From contig JADDPV010000209.1 of the NCBI GenBank assembly GCA_016781705.1, forward strand, positions 1 to 13,159: 13,159 nt of DNA, in the 5' to 3' direction. The stretch is from Rubrobacter sp. Lineage in GTDB: Bacteria; Actinomycetota; Rubrobacteria; Rubrobacterales; Rubrobacteraceae. Positions 5,672 to 12,487 of the stretch are shown here, piece after piece. The number at the start of each line of letters is the position of its first letter. The first letter of the stretch is position 1. A program made the translations under genes and the position numbers. The notes below the pieces were generated by a model. That model did no database searches and had not been told where the DNA came from. It saw nothing but the letters and a program-made list of their open reading frames with translations.

Positions 5672-6841
5672 ATGGCGCAACCGGAGGAGATACGCGGGAT
5701 AAGAGAACGTCTTGAAGGGCATCCGGGGCCGATGCTCTCGGCGTACCTGAGCGTAAACGCTCGGTTCGCAGAGAACCAGGGGCAGGCGTACAAGGTGCGC
5801 CTGAAGGGTGCCCTGGAGGAGTTGGACGTACCGGACGAGGTCGGCAGACGTGTCCTGGACACGCTGGAGGATCAGGTCCGCCCGCGCGCGAGGACGATCG
5901 TGTTCTTCGCCGACGATGAGGGGCTCTTCGAGAGGCTGAACCTGCAGGTGGACGTGCCGGAGGCGTTCCGCTATGGGGAGCCGTACCTGGCGCCGCTGGT
6001 CCTGGCACTCGACGAGCACGAGCCCTACGGCGTGGCGCTCTTTGACGCCGAGCGGTTCCGCTTCTTCGTCTCCGCGCCGATGGGGGACCCGGCCGGGGGG
6101 AGCGGCGGGGAGAGCAGCGGCTTCTTCAAGGAGGTGGACGTAAATCCCTCCGAGCCGTACCCCAGAGGCGGCGGCTCGACGGACATGGACCCGGCCGGCC
6201 GCAAGCAGGAAGCCAACATACACCGCTTCTACAAGGAGATGGGCCAGCTCACGCGCGACCTCGCGTTCAAGAACGGCGTGCGGCACCTCATTCTCGCCGG
6301 TCCCAAAGAGCGAACCGCAGAGTTTCGCAACGCGCTGCCGCAGGAGGTACGAGAGAGGGTCGTCGCCGAGGACAACATCCCCTCCGAGGCCCCGGAGAAG
6401 GGCTTCTACGACCGGCTCGAGGAGGTCTACGAACAGGCCGAGAAGGAGCGGGAGGCCGCGCTGATAGAGCAGGCCCGCGAGAGCGGGGTGCGCGGCGTCA
6501 GGGAGACCGTCGAGGCTTTGCAGGAGGGGCGGGTGTATCACCTGCTGGCGTTGTACGGGATGGAGGGCGAGATCCGCTGGTCCGACCACGACGGTCTCGC
6601 GATCACCGACATAACTCAGGAAGAGTCGCCTTACAGCGGGGAACCGACCAGGGTGCGCCCCCTCATGGATGTCCTCCTCGACCTCGCCGCCGCCCGGGGC
6701 GCCCGCGTCAAGATGATCCGGGCCCAGGACGAGGTCGTCGGCACCCCGAACGAGGACGCGGAGCGCCGGGGCGAACGGAACGAGCCGGCCGACGCTCTAC
6801 GCGACGAGTTTGGGGGGCTCGCCGGTCTCACCCGCTACTAG
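5672..6841 (+). CDS. VLRF1/BaeRF-type aeRF1-like release factor
   Basis: Bacterial member of the archaeo-eukaryotic release factor 1 superfamily, related to Vms1/ANKZF1, which cleave peptidyl-tRNA on stalled ribosomes; the role here is inferred from family. The protein is 389 aa. The N-terminal half has PMLSAYLSVNARF, a VRPRARTIVFFADDEGLFERL strand-helix and a linker (MGDPAGGSGGESSG, 137-150). It then has the catalytic-loop region DPAGRKQEANIHRFYKEM (173-190), where G176-R-K-Q179 fits the GxxQ form of the eRF1 GGQ motif. The second half has FKNGVRHLILAGPKERTAEF and a helical EEVYEQAEKEREAALIEQAR, then a RVYHLLALYGMEGEIRW element. The ATG at 5672 follows GAGAGGTGAG. It is divergent from the metal operon and convergent with the prenyltransferase, so probably monocistronic. 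Intact; the exact subfamily is uncertain. Confidence 0.83.
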   Translation: MAQPEEIRGIRERLEGHPGPMLSAYLSVNARFAENQGQAYKVRLKGALEELDVPDEVGRRVLDTLEDQVRPRARTIVFFADDEGLFERLNLQVDVPEAFRYGEPYLAPLVLALDEHEPYGVALFDAERFRFFVSAPMGDPAGGSGGESSGFFKEVDVNPSEPYPRGGGSTDMDPAGRKQEANIHRFYKEMGQLTRDLAFKNGVRHLILAGPKERTAEFRNALPQEVRERVVAEDNIPSEAPEKGFYDRLEEVYEQAEKEREAALIEQARESGVRGVRETVEALQEGRVYHLLALYGMEGEIRWSDHDGLAITDITQEESPYSGEPTRVRPLMDVLLDLAAARGARVKMIRAQDEVVGTPNEDAERRGERNEPADALRDEFGGLAGLTRY

Positions 6842-7839
6842 CCGGCTAGCTCCAGGGCGACCTCCGCGAGGAGGCCGAGCGCGAACAGAAGGCCGAAGCG
6901 GCGGTTCTGCAGGAAAGCGAACGCCACGAACCACAGGGGCCAGACGTCGGCGCGGTACTCCTCGGGCATCTTTGCCGGCCTGGGGCCGCGGTAGACCGGC
7001 AAGATGAGCTTGAAGAAGCCGTAGAGCGAGAGGAAGACGACGAGCATGAGCGGGGTGAAGAAGCCCGTGAGGACCAGGTAGAGGACGAGGAGATACTGGA
7101 GGACCATCATGGCGAGGACGGTGTCGCGGGAGGCCCTCTCGCCGATCAGGACCGGCATGGTGCGTATGCCCTTCTCCCTGTCGGCACCCAGCTTGTCTAT
7201 GTGCTTGCCGAAGATGATCGCGGTAGTCCCGAGCGCGTAGGGGAGGCCGGCCAGCACCACCTGCCAGCTCCACTCGCCGGCGACGGTGTAGTAGCCGCCC
7301 CCGATCATCAACGGACCCCACACCACCAGGACCGCGAGCTCCCCGAGCCCGAAGTACTTCAGGGGCCAGGTGTAGAACAGCACGAAGAACGCGCCCGCGA
7401 GGATCAGGGGCAGGACGAGGCCACCCCGCGCGTAGACGAGGTACGCCCCGGCCGCGAGCGCGACGAGGCCGCTGGCGGCGGCGTACAGCAGGACATCCCT
7501 GGCGCCCATCAAGCCCGCCTCGACCGGTTGGACGCCGTATTGGGCGCGGAACGAGTCGCCCGAGTCGGCGCCCTTGAGGTGATCCGTGAGGTCGTTGAGG
7601 AGGTTGTTCGTCGCGTGGGCCGCGAGGAGGCCGAGCGTCACGACGAGCCAGAGGAGGAGGTCTAGCTCGCCCTCCCTCGCGGCGAGCAGGCCCGCGATGA
7701 CGGAGGAGATGAGGGTGATGACGAGGACCGCCGCGCGCGTCGCGATCAGCCACCGCGAGACGGGATCGAGCCCGCTCCACTCCTCCTTGGTGGGACGTGG
7801 TATCAGCCGCAAGGCCCTCACCCACATCGTCATGTTCAT
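6838..7839 (-). CDS. UbiA-family prenyltransferase, MenA-like
   Basis: Integral membrane prenyltransferase that transfers a polyprenyl chain to an aromatic acceptor. A MenA-like role (1,4-dihydroxy-2-naphthoate to demethylmenaquinone) is plausible because menaquinone is the usual quinone in this kind of organism, but the acceptor cannot be read from sequence. The protein is 333 aa with about eight or nine hydrophobic segments. The first Asp-rich motif is NNLLNDLTDHLKGAD (N82, D83, D86, D92), and the second is HIDKLGADREKGIRTMP (D215, D220), both facing the Mg-diphosphate site. I chose the ATG at 7839 (MNMTMWVRAL); a TTG at 7893 would add 18 residues of low-complexity Arg/Gly. A GAGAG lies about nine bases before the ATG. 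Its stop shares CTAG with that of the release-factor gene. Intact. Confidence 0.9.
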   Translation of the reverse strand: MNMTMWVRALRLIPRPTKEEWSGLDPVSRWLIATRAAVLVITLISSVIAGLLAAREGELDLLLWLVVTLGLLAAHATNNLLNDLTDHLKGADSGDSFRAQYGVQPVEAGLMGARDVLLYAAASGLVALAAGAYLVYARGGLVLPLILAGAFFVLFYTWPLKYFGLGELAVLVVWGPLMIGGGYYTVAGEWSWQVVLAGLPYALGTTAIIFGKHIDKLGADREKGIRTMPVLIGERASRDTVLAMMVLQYLLVLYLVLTGFFTPLMLVVFLSLYGFFKLILPVYRGPRPAKMPEEYRADVWPLWFVAFAFLQNRRFGLLFALGLLAEVALELAG

Positions 7840-7961
7840 CCCGCCACGCTCTCTCGCCCCGCCCCAACGCTCACGAAACGTTTGTACACCCAACCCCGGC
7901 CCGGCGGGGTGAAGGGAGCCACGCCGCGCTTACGTCTTCGGTGGGGAAGCATACCGTGAGT

Positions 7962-8330
7962 TCAGCATCGAGCTCTGGTATTCAGACCCGGCTTGGTACT
8001 GGACGCGCACCGGCCGCTTGCGAACGTCACCGAGGGCACTTGGGGCGCCCGCGGCATCACGGACGACGTGGAGGCGCCGGGGGTGCCCGTCGCGCCGTTC
8101 TGGTGCTCCGTGGCCGGGCCGTCGGGGACACGTATCCCGTGGGGCGTCGTGTCCTCGACCAGGCATGGCAGCACCCTCTCCTCCTGACGCACGCGAGCGT
8201 TCCTCCAGAGAACTTCGCCGCCGTCCGGCAGGCACCGCCCACCCTCGTCCGGCCCGTCGATCTCCAAGCCTGCCTCTCCGAGCCGCCGCGCGTCCGCCTC
8301 CAGATCTTCGGACATCGCGCAGTGATCCAT
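7962..8330 (-). pseudogene. Glyoxalase-like VOC domain protein, C-terminal half only
   Basis: The stretch 7840-8482 holds no intact gene. On the minus strand the frame from ATG 8330 reads EDLEADARRLGEAGLEIDGP, then GGRCLPDGGEVLWRNARV, LPCLVEDTTPHGIRVPDG and EHQNGATG. This is the order seen in the second half of glyoxalase-3-type VOC proteins (DLEAxARRL, RPDGxxxxWR, LPFxIED, HPxGATG). The usual N-terminal half (DHV..VRDLE, GGRHPGxGTxNR) is missing: the 150 bases upstream contain nothing similar in any frame. After EHQNGATG the frame runs into Ser/Pro/Arg-rich sequence to 7962, so the C-terminus is also lost. Another minus-strand frame (RVQYQAGSEYQSSMLNSRY, about 7950-8010) may carry a last piece. 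The call rests on motif order recalled from the family, hence moderate confidence. Confidence 0.5.
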
Positions 8331-8482
8331 GAGCTCCCCGCCGCGCCGAAGAAACTGCCTCTACCCCCACACGTTGTCGCGCCAACCGACGGGTCCAAAA
8401 AATAATCCAGGCTCAGGATCACGCCGCGCAGCCTGAACCACGCACTTCAAGCCCGCTACGATACGGGTGATACCATTCGTTC

Positions 8483-8950
8483 ATGAGCGAAGGAGAGGCC
8501 GGAAGGGCGAGCGCCGACGACCTGGCCTTGGAGTACCTGCGCCGGCTCGATGAGGAGACCATGACCCTCGCCTGGGGGCCAGGCAAGACGTTCGAGGACC
8601 GCCGCCGCATCGTGGCCGCCGCCCTGATCTTCAGCCGCAAGTTCGAGGAGCGCATGGCGCGAAACCCGCCCGAGAGCCTCGACGACGCCGATTTCGGTCG
8701 CTTCCTGATGGGCCTGATGAACGCCGCCATCTCCGAGTTCGCCGCTTCGGAGGGCCTCGACCCCGCGGACGCGACCGCTTTCCTGGGCGAGGTCGAGACG
8801 CGCGACCTGATCTTCGAACTCAGCGACGTACTCGACCGCGCCATCGAAGACCCCGAGACCCCTCTGAACGAGCACCTACGAAACGCCGTCGAAGACCGCC
8901 AGCACAAGGCCATCTGGTCCCGGCACTGGAGCGGCGGCCACCGCGGCTGA
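8483..8950 (+). CDS. Hypothetical acidic helical protein, 155 aa
   Basis: I do not recognise a family. The protein is soluble, with no membrane segment or signal peptide, rich in Asp, Glu and Ala and largely helical by composition. Conserved-looking segments are ALEYLRRLDEETMTLAWGPG (residues 15-34), FEDRRRIVAAALIFSRKFEE (37-56), DADFGRFLMGLMNAAISEFA (68-87) and ETRDLIFELSDVLDRAIEDP. The ATG at 8483 is the only good start, and no Shine-Dalgarno sequence is visible in the 20 bases before it, so leaderless initiation is possible. Codon use shows a strong third-position GC bias like its neighbours, which supports real coding. The reverse-strand frames opposite it (about 8419-8913) are Ser/Arg-rich mirror images. 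It stands alone between the VOC remnant and a small minus-strand gene; function unknown. Confidence 0.76.
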   Translation: MSEGEAGRASADDLALEYLRRLDEETMTLAWGPGKTFEDRRRIVAAALIFSRKFEERMARNPPESLDDADFGRFLMGLMNAAISEFAASEGLDPADATAFLGEVETRDLIFELSDVLDRAIEDPETPLNEHLRNAVEDRQHKAIWSRHWSGGHRG

Positions 8951-8993
8951 AAAAAGGGCTACCCCGGAAACCCACGATGGTAGTCCGCGGAGC

Positions 8994-9167
8994 CTAAGCG
9001 TCCGGTTCTTCGGGCGGGCCGGCCGGGTACGCTCGACCCGCCTTCGCCCTCCGATCCTCCCAGCGCTCCAGCGTCCGGCCGGGCAGGTAGACGATGCGGA
9101 GCCATAAAAACGGCGCGACCGCGAAAAACAGCAGCAGCGCCGCGAATTGCCAGAGCTCCGAGCCCAT
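8994..9167 (-). CDS. Small single-pass membrane protein, 57 aa
   Basis: A short gene, easily missed. The ATG at 9167 is preceded by a purine-rich GGGGTAGGA, and the frame ends at TAG (8996-8994). The product starts MGSELWQFAALLLFFAVAPF, a membrane helix beginning a few residues from the N-terminus. It continues with WLRIVYLPGRTLERWEDRRA and a short soluble tail ending PPEEPDA. The layout (short outside end, one helix, basic then acidic cytoplasmic tail) is coherent, and the codons keep high third-position GC. I do not recognise the family. It is convergent with the 155-aa gene (43 bases between stops) and lies upstream of nothing on its own strand except that gene's 3' end, so it is probably monocistronic. 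Confidence 0.65.
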   Translation of the reverse strand: MGSELWQFAALLLFFAVAPFLWLRIVYLPGRTLERWEDRRAKAGRAYPAGPPEEPDA

Positions 9168-9243
9168 TCCTACCCCTTTCGCTGTCTAGATACCGTTGCT
9201 TGCTACCTAATGTTGTCTTGCCCGGACGTCAGACCGCGCATTG

Positions 9244-9754
9244 CTACTCTTTGTGATACCTTTCGCGCCCGCTCGCATCTTTGCCGCGTCTTCCGCGGTG
9301 ACGGACGGTGCTGCTGACGACGAGTGCCCCGGAGATGAGGACGAGGTTCTTGACGACGAACTCGCCCTCGTAGAGAGCAGGAGAGGTTTGAGGCCCTGGA
9401 AGGCAACGTCCGGCTTGACGACGAGGACGAGGAGCGTGCCGGCTATCTGCATGAGGAAGAAGAGAATGGTCAGGCGCATGGCGTGGCCGGTCAGGGGGCC
9501 GACACTGAGCGCTATCTCCCAGAAGCCCAGGAACGGGACGAAGATCTCCGCCGGGGGTACACGTGGACCATGTTAGCCACCAGATCGTAGACGGGGCTGG
9601 TCCCGGTCACCTTCAGAAAGCCAAACCAGGCGAAGACGATGCCCAGGGAGATCCGTAGCGCCAGCACCCCCTACTGTGGCATCAGCCGTATCGCCCCTTC
9701 ATCCACCCGATCGAAGAGAGCCCGCAAGCTACCCTCGTAACGTTCATCGAACAC
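9244..9754 (-). pseudogene. DoxX-family membrane protein with a stop and two frameshifts
   Basis: Four-helix DoxX-type membrane protein; the family is linked to oxidative-stress and quinone-related functions, with no proven role here. Pieces in order on the minus strand: FDERYEGSLRALFDRVDEGA, then RLMPQ and an in-frame TAG (9673-9671), then GVLALRISLGIVFAWFGFLK and VTGTSPVYDLVANMVHV. The frame then changes at a five-G run (9553-9557; six would restore it) to PAEIFVPFLGFWEIALSVG, PLTGHAMRLTILFFLMQIAG and LVVKPDVAFQGLKPLLL. A further change near 9369 leads to EGEFVVKNLVLISGALVV and RYHKE, stop at 9246-9244. A GTG at 9754 is a candidate start, with GGGAG directly against it; the true start may be further upstream. 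Three independent lesions make it non-functional unless they are consensus errors. Confidence 0.77.
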
Positions 9755-9844
9755 CTCCCGTGTGGAAAGAACCACCCCTCGGCCGGCGGCGCGCGGAGTC
9801 TTGCACGGCAACGGTCCAGGCCCGTAAATGGCTCACCCGGTGCG

Positions 9845-10450
9845 TTATCTGCGGCGTTTATTGCGGTGGCGGAGGTGGCGCAGAACGAGAAAGGCGGCGA
9901 CGCCGACGGCCGCGGCGGCGAGCACGACGCTGGAGTAAGAGCCGACGTAGTCCTCAACCGTGGACCAGTTCGCGCCCAGTACCACGCCGGCCCCGATGAG
10001 CGCGGCGTTCCACAGGGCGGAGCCGGTGGCCGTGAGCAGGGTGAACCGCAGCAAGGGCATCTTCGCCGTGCCCGCGGGGATGGAAACCACGCTGCGGGCC
10101 ACAGGCACGACGCGGGCGAAGAGCACGAAGGGGTCGCCCCAACGCCCGAACCAGCCCTCGGCCCGGTCGAGCGTTCCCTTGTCCACACGCAGCCAGCGTC
10201 CGTAGCGCAGGACGAGTCCGCGCCCGCCCCAGCGTCCCATCGCGTAGAGGACGAGGGTGCCCGCGGTGCTGCCAAAGGTGGCCGCCGCGAGAGCCCCGAA
10301 GAAGCTCAACTCCCCCCTACCCACCAGGAAGCCGGCGAGCGGCAGCACGACCTCCGAGGGGATCGGGGGGAAGAGGTTCTCGGCGATCAGGAGCAGCGCC
10401 AGCCCGAGGTAGCCGAGCGCGTAGATGACGTCCAACACCCATTGACCCAT
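9845..10450 (-). CDS. DedA/VTT-domain membrane protein
   Basis: DedA-family (SNARE-associated/VTT domain) integral membrane protein. The family is tied to membrane lipid and undecaprenyl-phosphate translocation, proton-motive-force homeostasis and envelope integrity; the substrate here is unknown. The protein is 201 aa, the normal length. The N-terminal re-entrant motif ENLFPPIPSEVVLPLAGFL (residues 24-42) contains Glu24, Pro28, Pro29 and Glu33. The central FARVVPVARSVVSIPAGTAKM (111-131) carries the family Arg113 and Arg119 and the downstream Gly127. Three further hydrophobic stretches and a basic tail (RHLRHRNKRRR) follow. I chose the ATG at 10450. GGAGG lies 16 bases before it, too far for a normal ribosome site, so initiation a few codons upstream at a CTG is possible. 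Intact. Its neighbour downstream on the same strand is the DoxX pseudogene, about 90 bases away. Confidence 0.93.
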   Translation of the reverse strand: MGQWVLDVIYALGYLGLALLLIAENLFPPIPSEVVLPLAGFLVGRGELSFFGALAAATFGSTAGTLVLYAMGRWGGRGLVLRYGRWLRVDKGTLDRAEGWFGRWGDPFVLFARVVPVARSVVSIPAGTAKMPLLRFTLLTATGSALWNAALIGAGVVLGANWSTVEDYVGSYSSVVLAAAAVGVAAFLVLRHLRHRNKRRR

Positions 10451-10540
10451 GCCGTCCAGGACGCTGCCTCCAACAGAGATGCTTCGCGGTAACGGTCACA
10501 GATACTCACGAGCCCCGAAAAAGTTTCTTCCCTGCCGATA

Positions 10541-10555
10541 GCCCGAGAACCGGGC
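10541..10555. repeat. Small GC hairpin in the DedA/orphan gap
   Basis: GCCCG and CGGGC flank the 5-base loop AGAAC, a perfect 5-bp stem. No T run follows on either strand, so it is not a convincing terminator; it may be chance in this GC-rich DNA. Confidence 0.25.
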
Positions 10556-10569
10556 GGCTTTGCGCTAAC

Positions 10570-10595
10570 AGTCGATTTTTAAGCAACATTCGACT
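10570..10595. promoter_or_regulatory. AGTCGA...TCGACT dyad in AT-rich intergenic DNA
   Basis: The divergent gap 10451-10702 separates dedA from the orphan gene at 10703. Its AT-rich middle carries the inverted repeat AGTCGA-14 bases-TCGACT, bracketed more widely by AACAG and CTGTT. This could be an operator serving either divergent gene. No sure promoter is visible, although TACAGT near 10652 is a possible -10 for the plus-strand gene. Confidence 0.3.
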
Positions 10596-10702
10596 CTGCC
10601 TGTTAAGAATTTCCCTCGCAACGTTCCTTTCGGGCGCCGGTTTATTCGTGCTACAGTCGGTCCAGGAGCGTAGCAAAGTCGGCGAAGGGAGCAACAGGAA
10701 TC

Positions 10703-11302
10703 GTGGACATCGGGACAGTAGCTCAAATCCTATCCTCGCTTGCCACCTTCGTCGTCGCAACCGGGATCTTCTTGCAAGCCAGGGAGGCGCGTAAGGCGCG
10801 CGACGACCAGGACCGCCCGCAGATCATAGTCGACGTGGACTACACTGGGCGTTTCACCACCAACATCGTCGTCCGCAACATCGGCAACGGGACGGCCAAG
10901 AACATCTCGTTCGAGTTCTCGGCCCCCCTGGAAAGCACGGGCGGGTGGGACATAACCGAGCTGCCCTACTTCAAGCACGGCCTGAACTTCATGGCTCCGC
11001 AAACGGACATCGCCGCCGTCTGGGATTCTTACCAAAATGTGGTGCACATGATGAGGGAGAAGGGCCTGACGGAGGGTATCACCATCACCTCGCATTACGA
11101 GGACCGCCAGGGAGAGTCCTACGAGACCGAGTGGACTATAAACCCGCTGTTGCTCGAAGGCAGCGGGTACTCGGAGTACAAAGGCTACGAGGATCAGGTG
11201 CAGGCCCTGGAGGATCAGGCGAGAGCCCTGGAGAAGATCTCCGAAGACCTCAAAGAAGCGTTAAGCCGCCAGGAAAGAGCAAGCAGCAACGGGGATTCTT
11301 AA
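10703..11302 (+). CDS. Hypothetical membrane-anchored coiled-coil protein, 199 aa
   Basis: No family recognised with confidence. The N-terminus is a single membrane helix (IGTVAQILSSLATFVVATGI, residues 3-22) followed by a basic-acidic linker (QAREARKARDDQDRP). Next is a beta-rich domain (PQIIVDVDYTGRFTTNIVVR, then NIGNGTAKNISFEFSAPLES) of the kind found in many one-helix bacterial proteins annotated only as hypothetical, where a VRNIGxGxAxN segment is typical. The C-terminus (about 157-195) is a coiled coil, EDQVQALEDQARALEKISED, built partly from a duplicated heptad. The GTG start at 10703 has AGGA about five bases before it. Its DNA is somewhat less GC-biased than its neighbours, and it sits alone next to a gene-poor stretch, which suggests an accessory gene. 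A scaffold or sensor role is only a guess. Confidence 0.7.
   Translation: MDIGTVAQILSSLATFVVATGIFLQAREARKARDDQDRPQIIVDVDYTGRFTTNIVVRNIGNGTAKNISFEFSAPLESTGGWDITELPYFKHGLNFMAPQTDIAAVWDSYQNVVHMMREKGLTEGITITSHYEDRQGESYETEWTINPLLLEGSGYSEYKGYEDQVQALEDQARALEKISEDLKEALSRQERASSNGDS
11189..11230 (+). repeat. Tandem 21-bp heptad repeat inside the coiled-coil gene
   Basis: Two adjacent 21-base units (11189-11209 and 11210-11230) match at 17 positions and encode EDQVQAL and EDQARAL, a duplicated coiled-coil heptad. They share an identical first ten bases and last six. Confidence 0.6.
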
Positions 11303-11718
11303 CGGCCCAGTACGAAGATTCTTCCTGCCCACGCGCCGGACGCTCACGTCGACCGGAGAGGTGGAGCGGGCGGGGACTAACGAGGCTCTCGGAGAGCGGA
11401 GCTTCGGGGAGCAGGTGGACCGTGAGCCCGCCCTGCGCACCCTGGGCTTCCTCCGCGGCGTCGGCTCCTCCGTCCTGCTCGTAGACGCCATCCACCCCGA
11501 TCTCCGACGCCTGCGCTAGGAACAAGAAGCGGGCGGCTACGCCCGAGGTGCGTACGCCGACGCCCCGGCGACGACACGCTTCGGGTCGATACGTCGCCCC
11601 CGACGCCCGCGACGCCGGCTCTCTAGGCGACCTTGGCGGCGCCCTCGACTCCATGGACGCGGGCGTGGGCGCCGGGGGAAGGGGCGGCGGCAACGGCGGC
11701 TGAGCGTCCCAGAGTTCA
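11303..11718. other. Gene-poor stretch, possible decayed coding DNA
   Basis: About 415 bases with no gene I can support. One plus-strand frame reads RTLTSTGEVERAGTNEALGE, then PALRTLGFLRGVGSSVLLVD and AIHPDLRRLR before a TAG near 11519; it looks protein-like but lacks a start codon with a ribosome site and matches no family I know. Another plus frame ends with DAGSLGDLGGALDSMDAG and a Gly-rich tail just before 11704. Long open frames on the minus strand here are Arg/Pro/Ser-rich and look like GC-bias artefacts. A decayed gene or horizontally acquired debris is possible. Confidence 0.4.
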
Positions 11719-11739
11719 TACCGCGGGCCGCGGTACAAT
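11719..11739 (+). promoter_or_regulatory. Operator-like dyad overlapping a -10 box upstream of the Bax-inhibitor gene
   Basis: TACCGCGG and CCGCGGTA form a perfect 8-bp inverted repeat with a single G between them (11719-11735). The last two bases of the right arm are the first two of TACAAT (11734-11739), a good -10 hexamer, placed about 36 bases before the start codon at 11776. No strong -35 is visible (AGAGTT would be 17 bases upstream). The arrangement suggests repression by a dimeric regulator, but the dyad could be chance in GC-rich sequence. Confidence 0.4.
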
Positions 11740-11775
11740 CGGGGACGTGACATACAGCCCTGGAGGAGCGTTTCG

Positions 11776-12483
11776 ATGAGCACATCTTACGGTTACGGCG
11801 GATCGTTCGCGGGGGCTCCGGCGGACGCGCGGGCCGCGTTCGTGCGGCGCACGTACGGGCACCTCGCGGGGGCCGTGCTGGCCTTCGCGCTCGTCGAGGC
11901 TCTGCTCTTGCGGTGGAGCGGCGCCGAAGAGTTGGCGCTCACGATGACCGGGGGTTGGAACTGGCTGCTGGTGCTGGGCGGCTTCATGCTCGTCTCCTAC
12001 GTGGCGGAGCGTTGGGCGCGCTCGGCCGTCTCGCTCAACGTCCAGTACGCGGGGTTGGCGCTCTACGTCGTCGCCGAGGCCGTGCTGTTCCTGCCGCTAA
12101 TGCTCGTGGCGACGCGCTATGCCGACGCGTCCGTGCTGCCCAGCGCCGCGATCGTCACCGGTTTCCTGTTTCTGGGGTTGACGCTCGTCGCTTTCGTCAG
12201 CGGTGCGGACTTCTCGTTCTTGCGGGGGTTCCTCTTGATCGGGGGTCTCGTGGCGCTGGGGCTCATCGTCGCGAGCATCCTGATCGGGTTCACCCTGGGT
12301 CTCGTCTTCAGCGCGTGCATGGTCGTCTTCGCGGCGGCCGCCATCCTGTACCAAACCTCCAACGTCGCCCGCCACTACCGCACCGACCAGCACGTGGCCG
12401 CCGCGCTCGCGCTGTTCGCCGCCGTCGCGCTACTCTTCTGGTACGTCTTGAGGATCTTCCTGTACTTCCAGCAGGAAGACTGA
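11776..12483 (+). CDS. Bax inhibitor-1 family membrane protein (YccA/YetJ-like)
   Basis: BI-1/TMBIM-type protein with seven predicted membrane helices, 235 aa, the normal bacterial length. Bacterial members conduct or leak calcium (YetJ) or modulate the FtsH protease (YccA); which applies here is unknown. The N-terminal ARAAFVRRTYGHLAGAVLAF (residues 19-38) starts TM1. Later helices include LLVLGGFMLVSYVAERWARS, VTGFLFLGLTLVAFVSGADF, FLRGFLLIGGLVALGLIVAS and FSACMVVFAAAAILYQTSNV. The C-terminus is TDQHVAAALALFAAVALLFW. The two aspartates that form the pH-sensing pair in YetJ are replaced here by Gln193 and Ala216. The ATG at 11776 has GGAGGAG seven bases upstream. It converges on the LLM gene with only four bases between stops. 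Intact. Confidence 0.93.
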   Translation: MSTSYGYGGSFAGAPADARAAFVRRTYGHLAGAVLAFALVEALLLRWSGAEELALTMTGGWNWLLVLGGFMLVSYVAERWARSAVSLNVQYAGLALYVVAEAVLFLPLMLVATRYADASVLPSAAIVTGFLFLGLTLVAFVSGADFSFLRGFLLIGGLVALGLIVASILIGFTLGLVFSACMVVFAAAAILYQTSNVARHYRTDQHVAAALALFAAVALLFWYVLRIFLYFQQED

Positions 12484-12487
12484 GCTC

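Noticed and set aside
5393..6589. Long open frame of about 398 codons on the minus strand opposite the release-factor gene
   Set aside because: It mirrors a convincing plus-strand family member and has a Leu/Arg/Val-rich, low-complexity product without motifs; it arises from high GC at third positions.
6797..7867. 356-codon minus-strand frame overlapping the prenyltransferase in another frame
   Set aside because: Arg/Gly/Pro-rich product with no helices or motifs; the in-phase UbiA protein explains the coding signal.
8941..8990. Terminator after the 155-aa gene (A-run and CCGCGG pair)
   Set aside because: CCGCGG is self-complementary and the two copies do not form a stem followed by T residues.
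11250..11783. Minus-strand 177-codon frame in the gap before the Bax-inhibitor gene
   Set aside because: Pro/Arg/Ala low complexity, no ribosome site, and it overlaps the promoter and start of the plus-strand gene.
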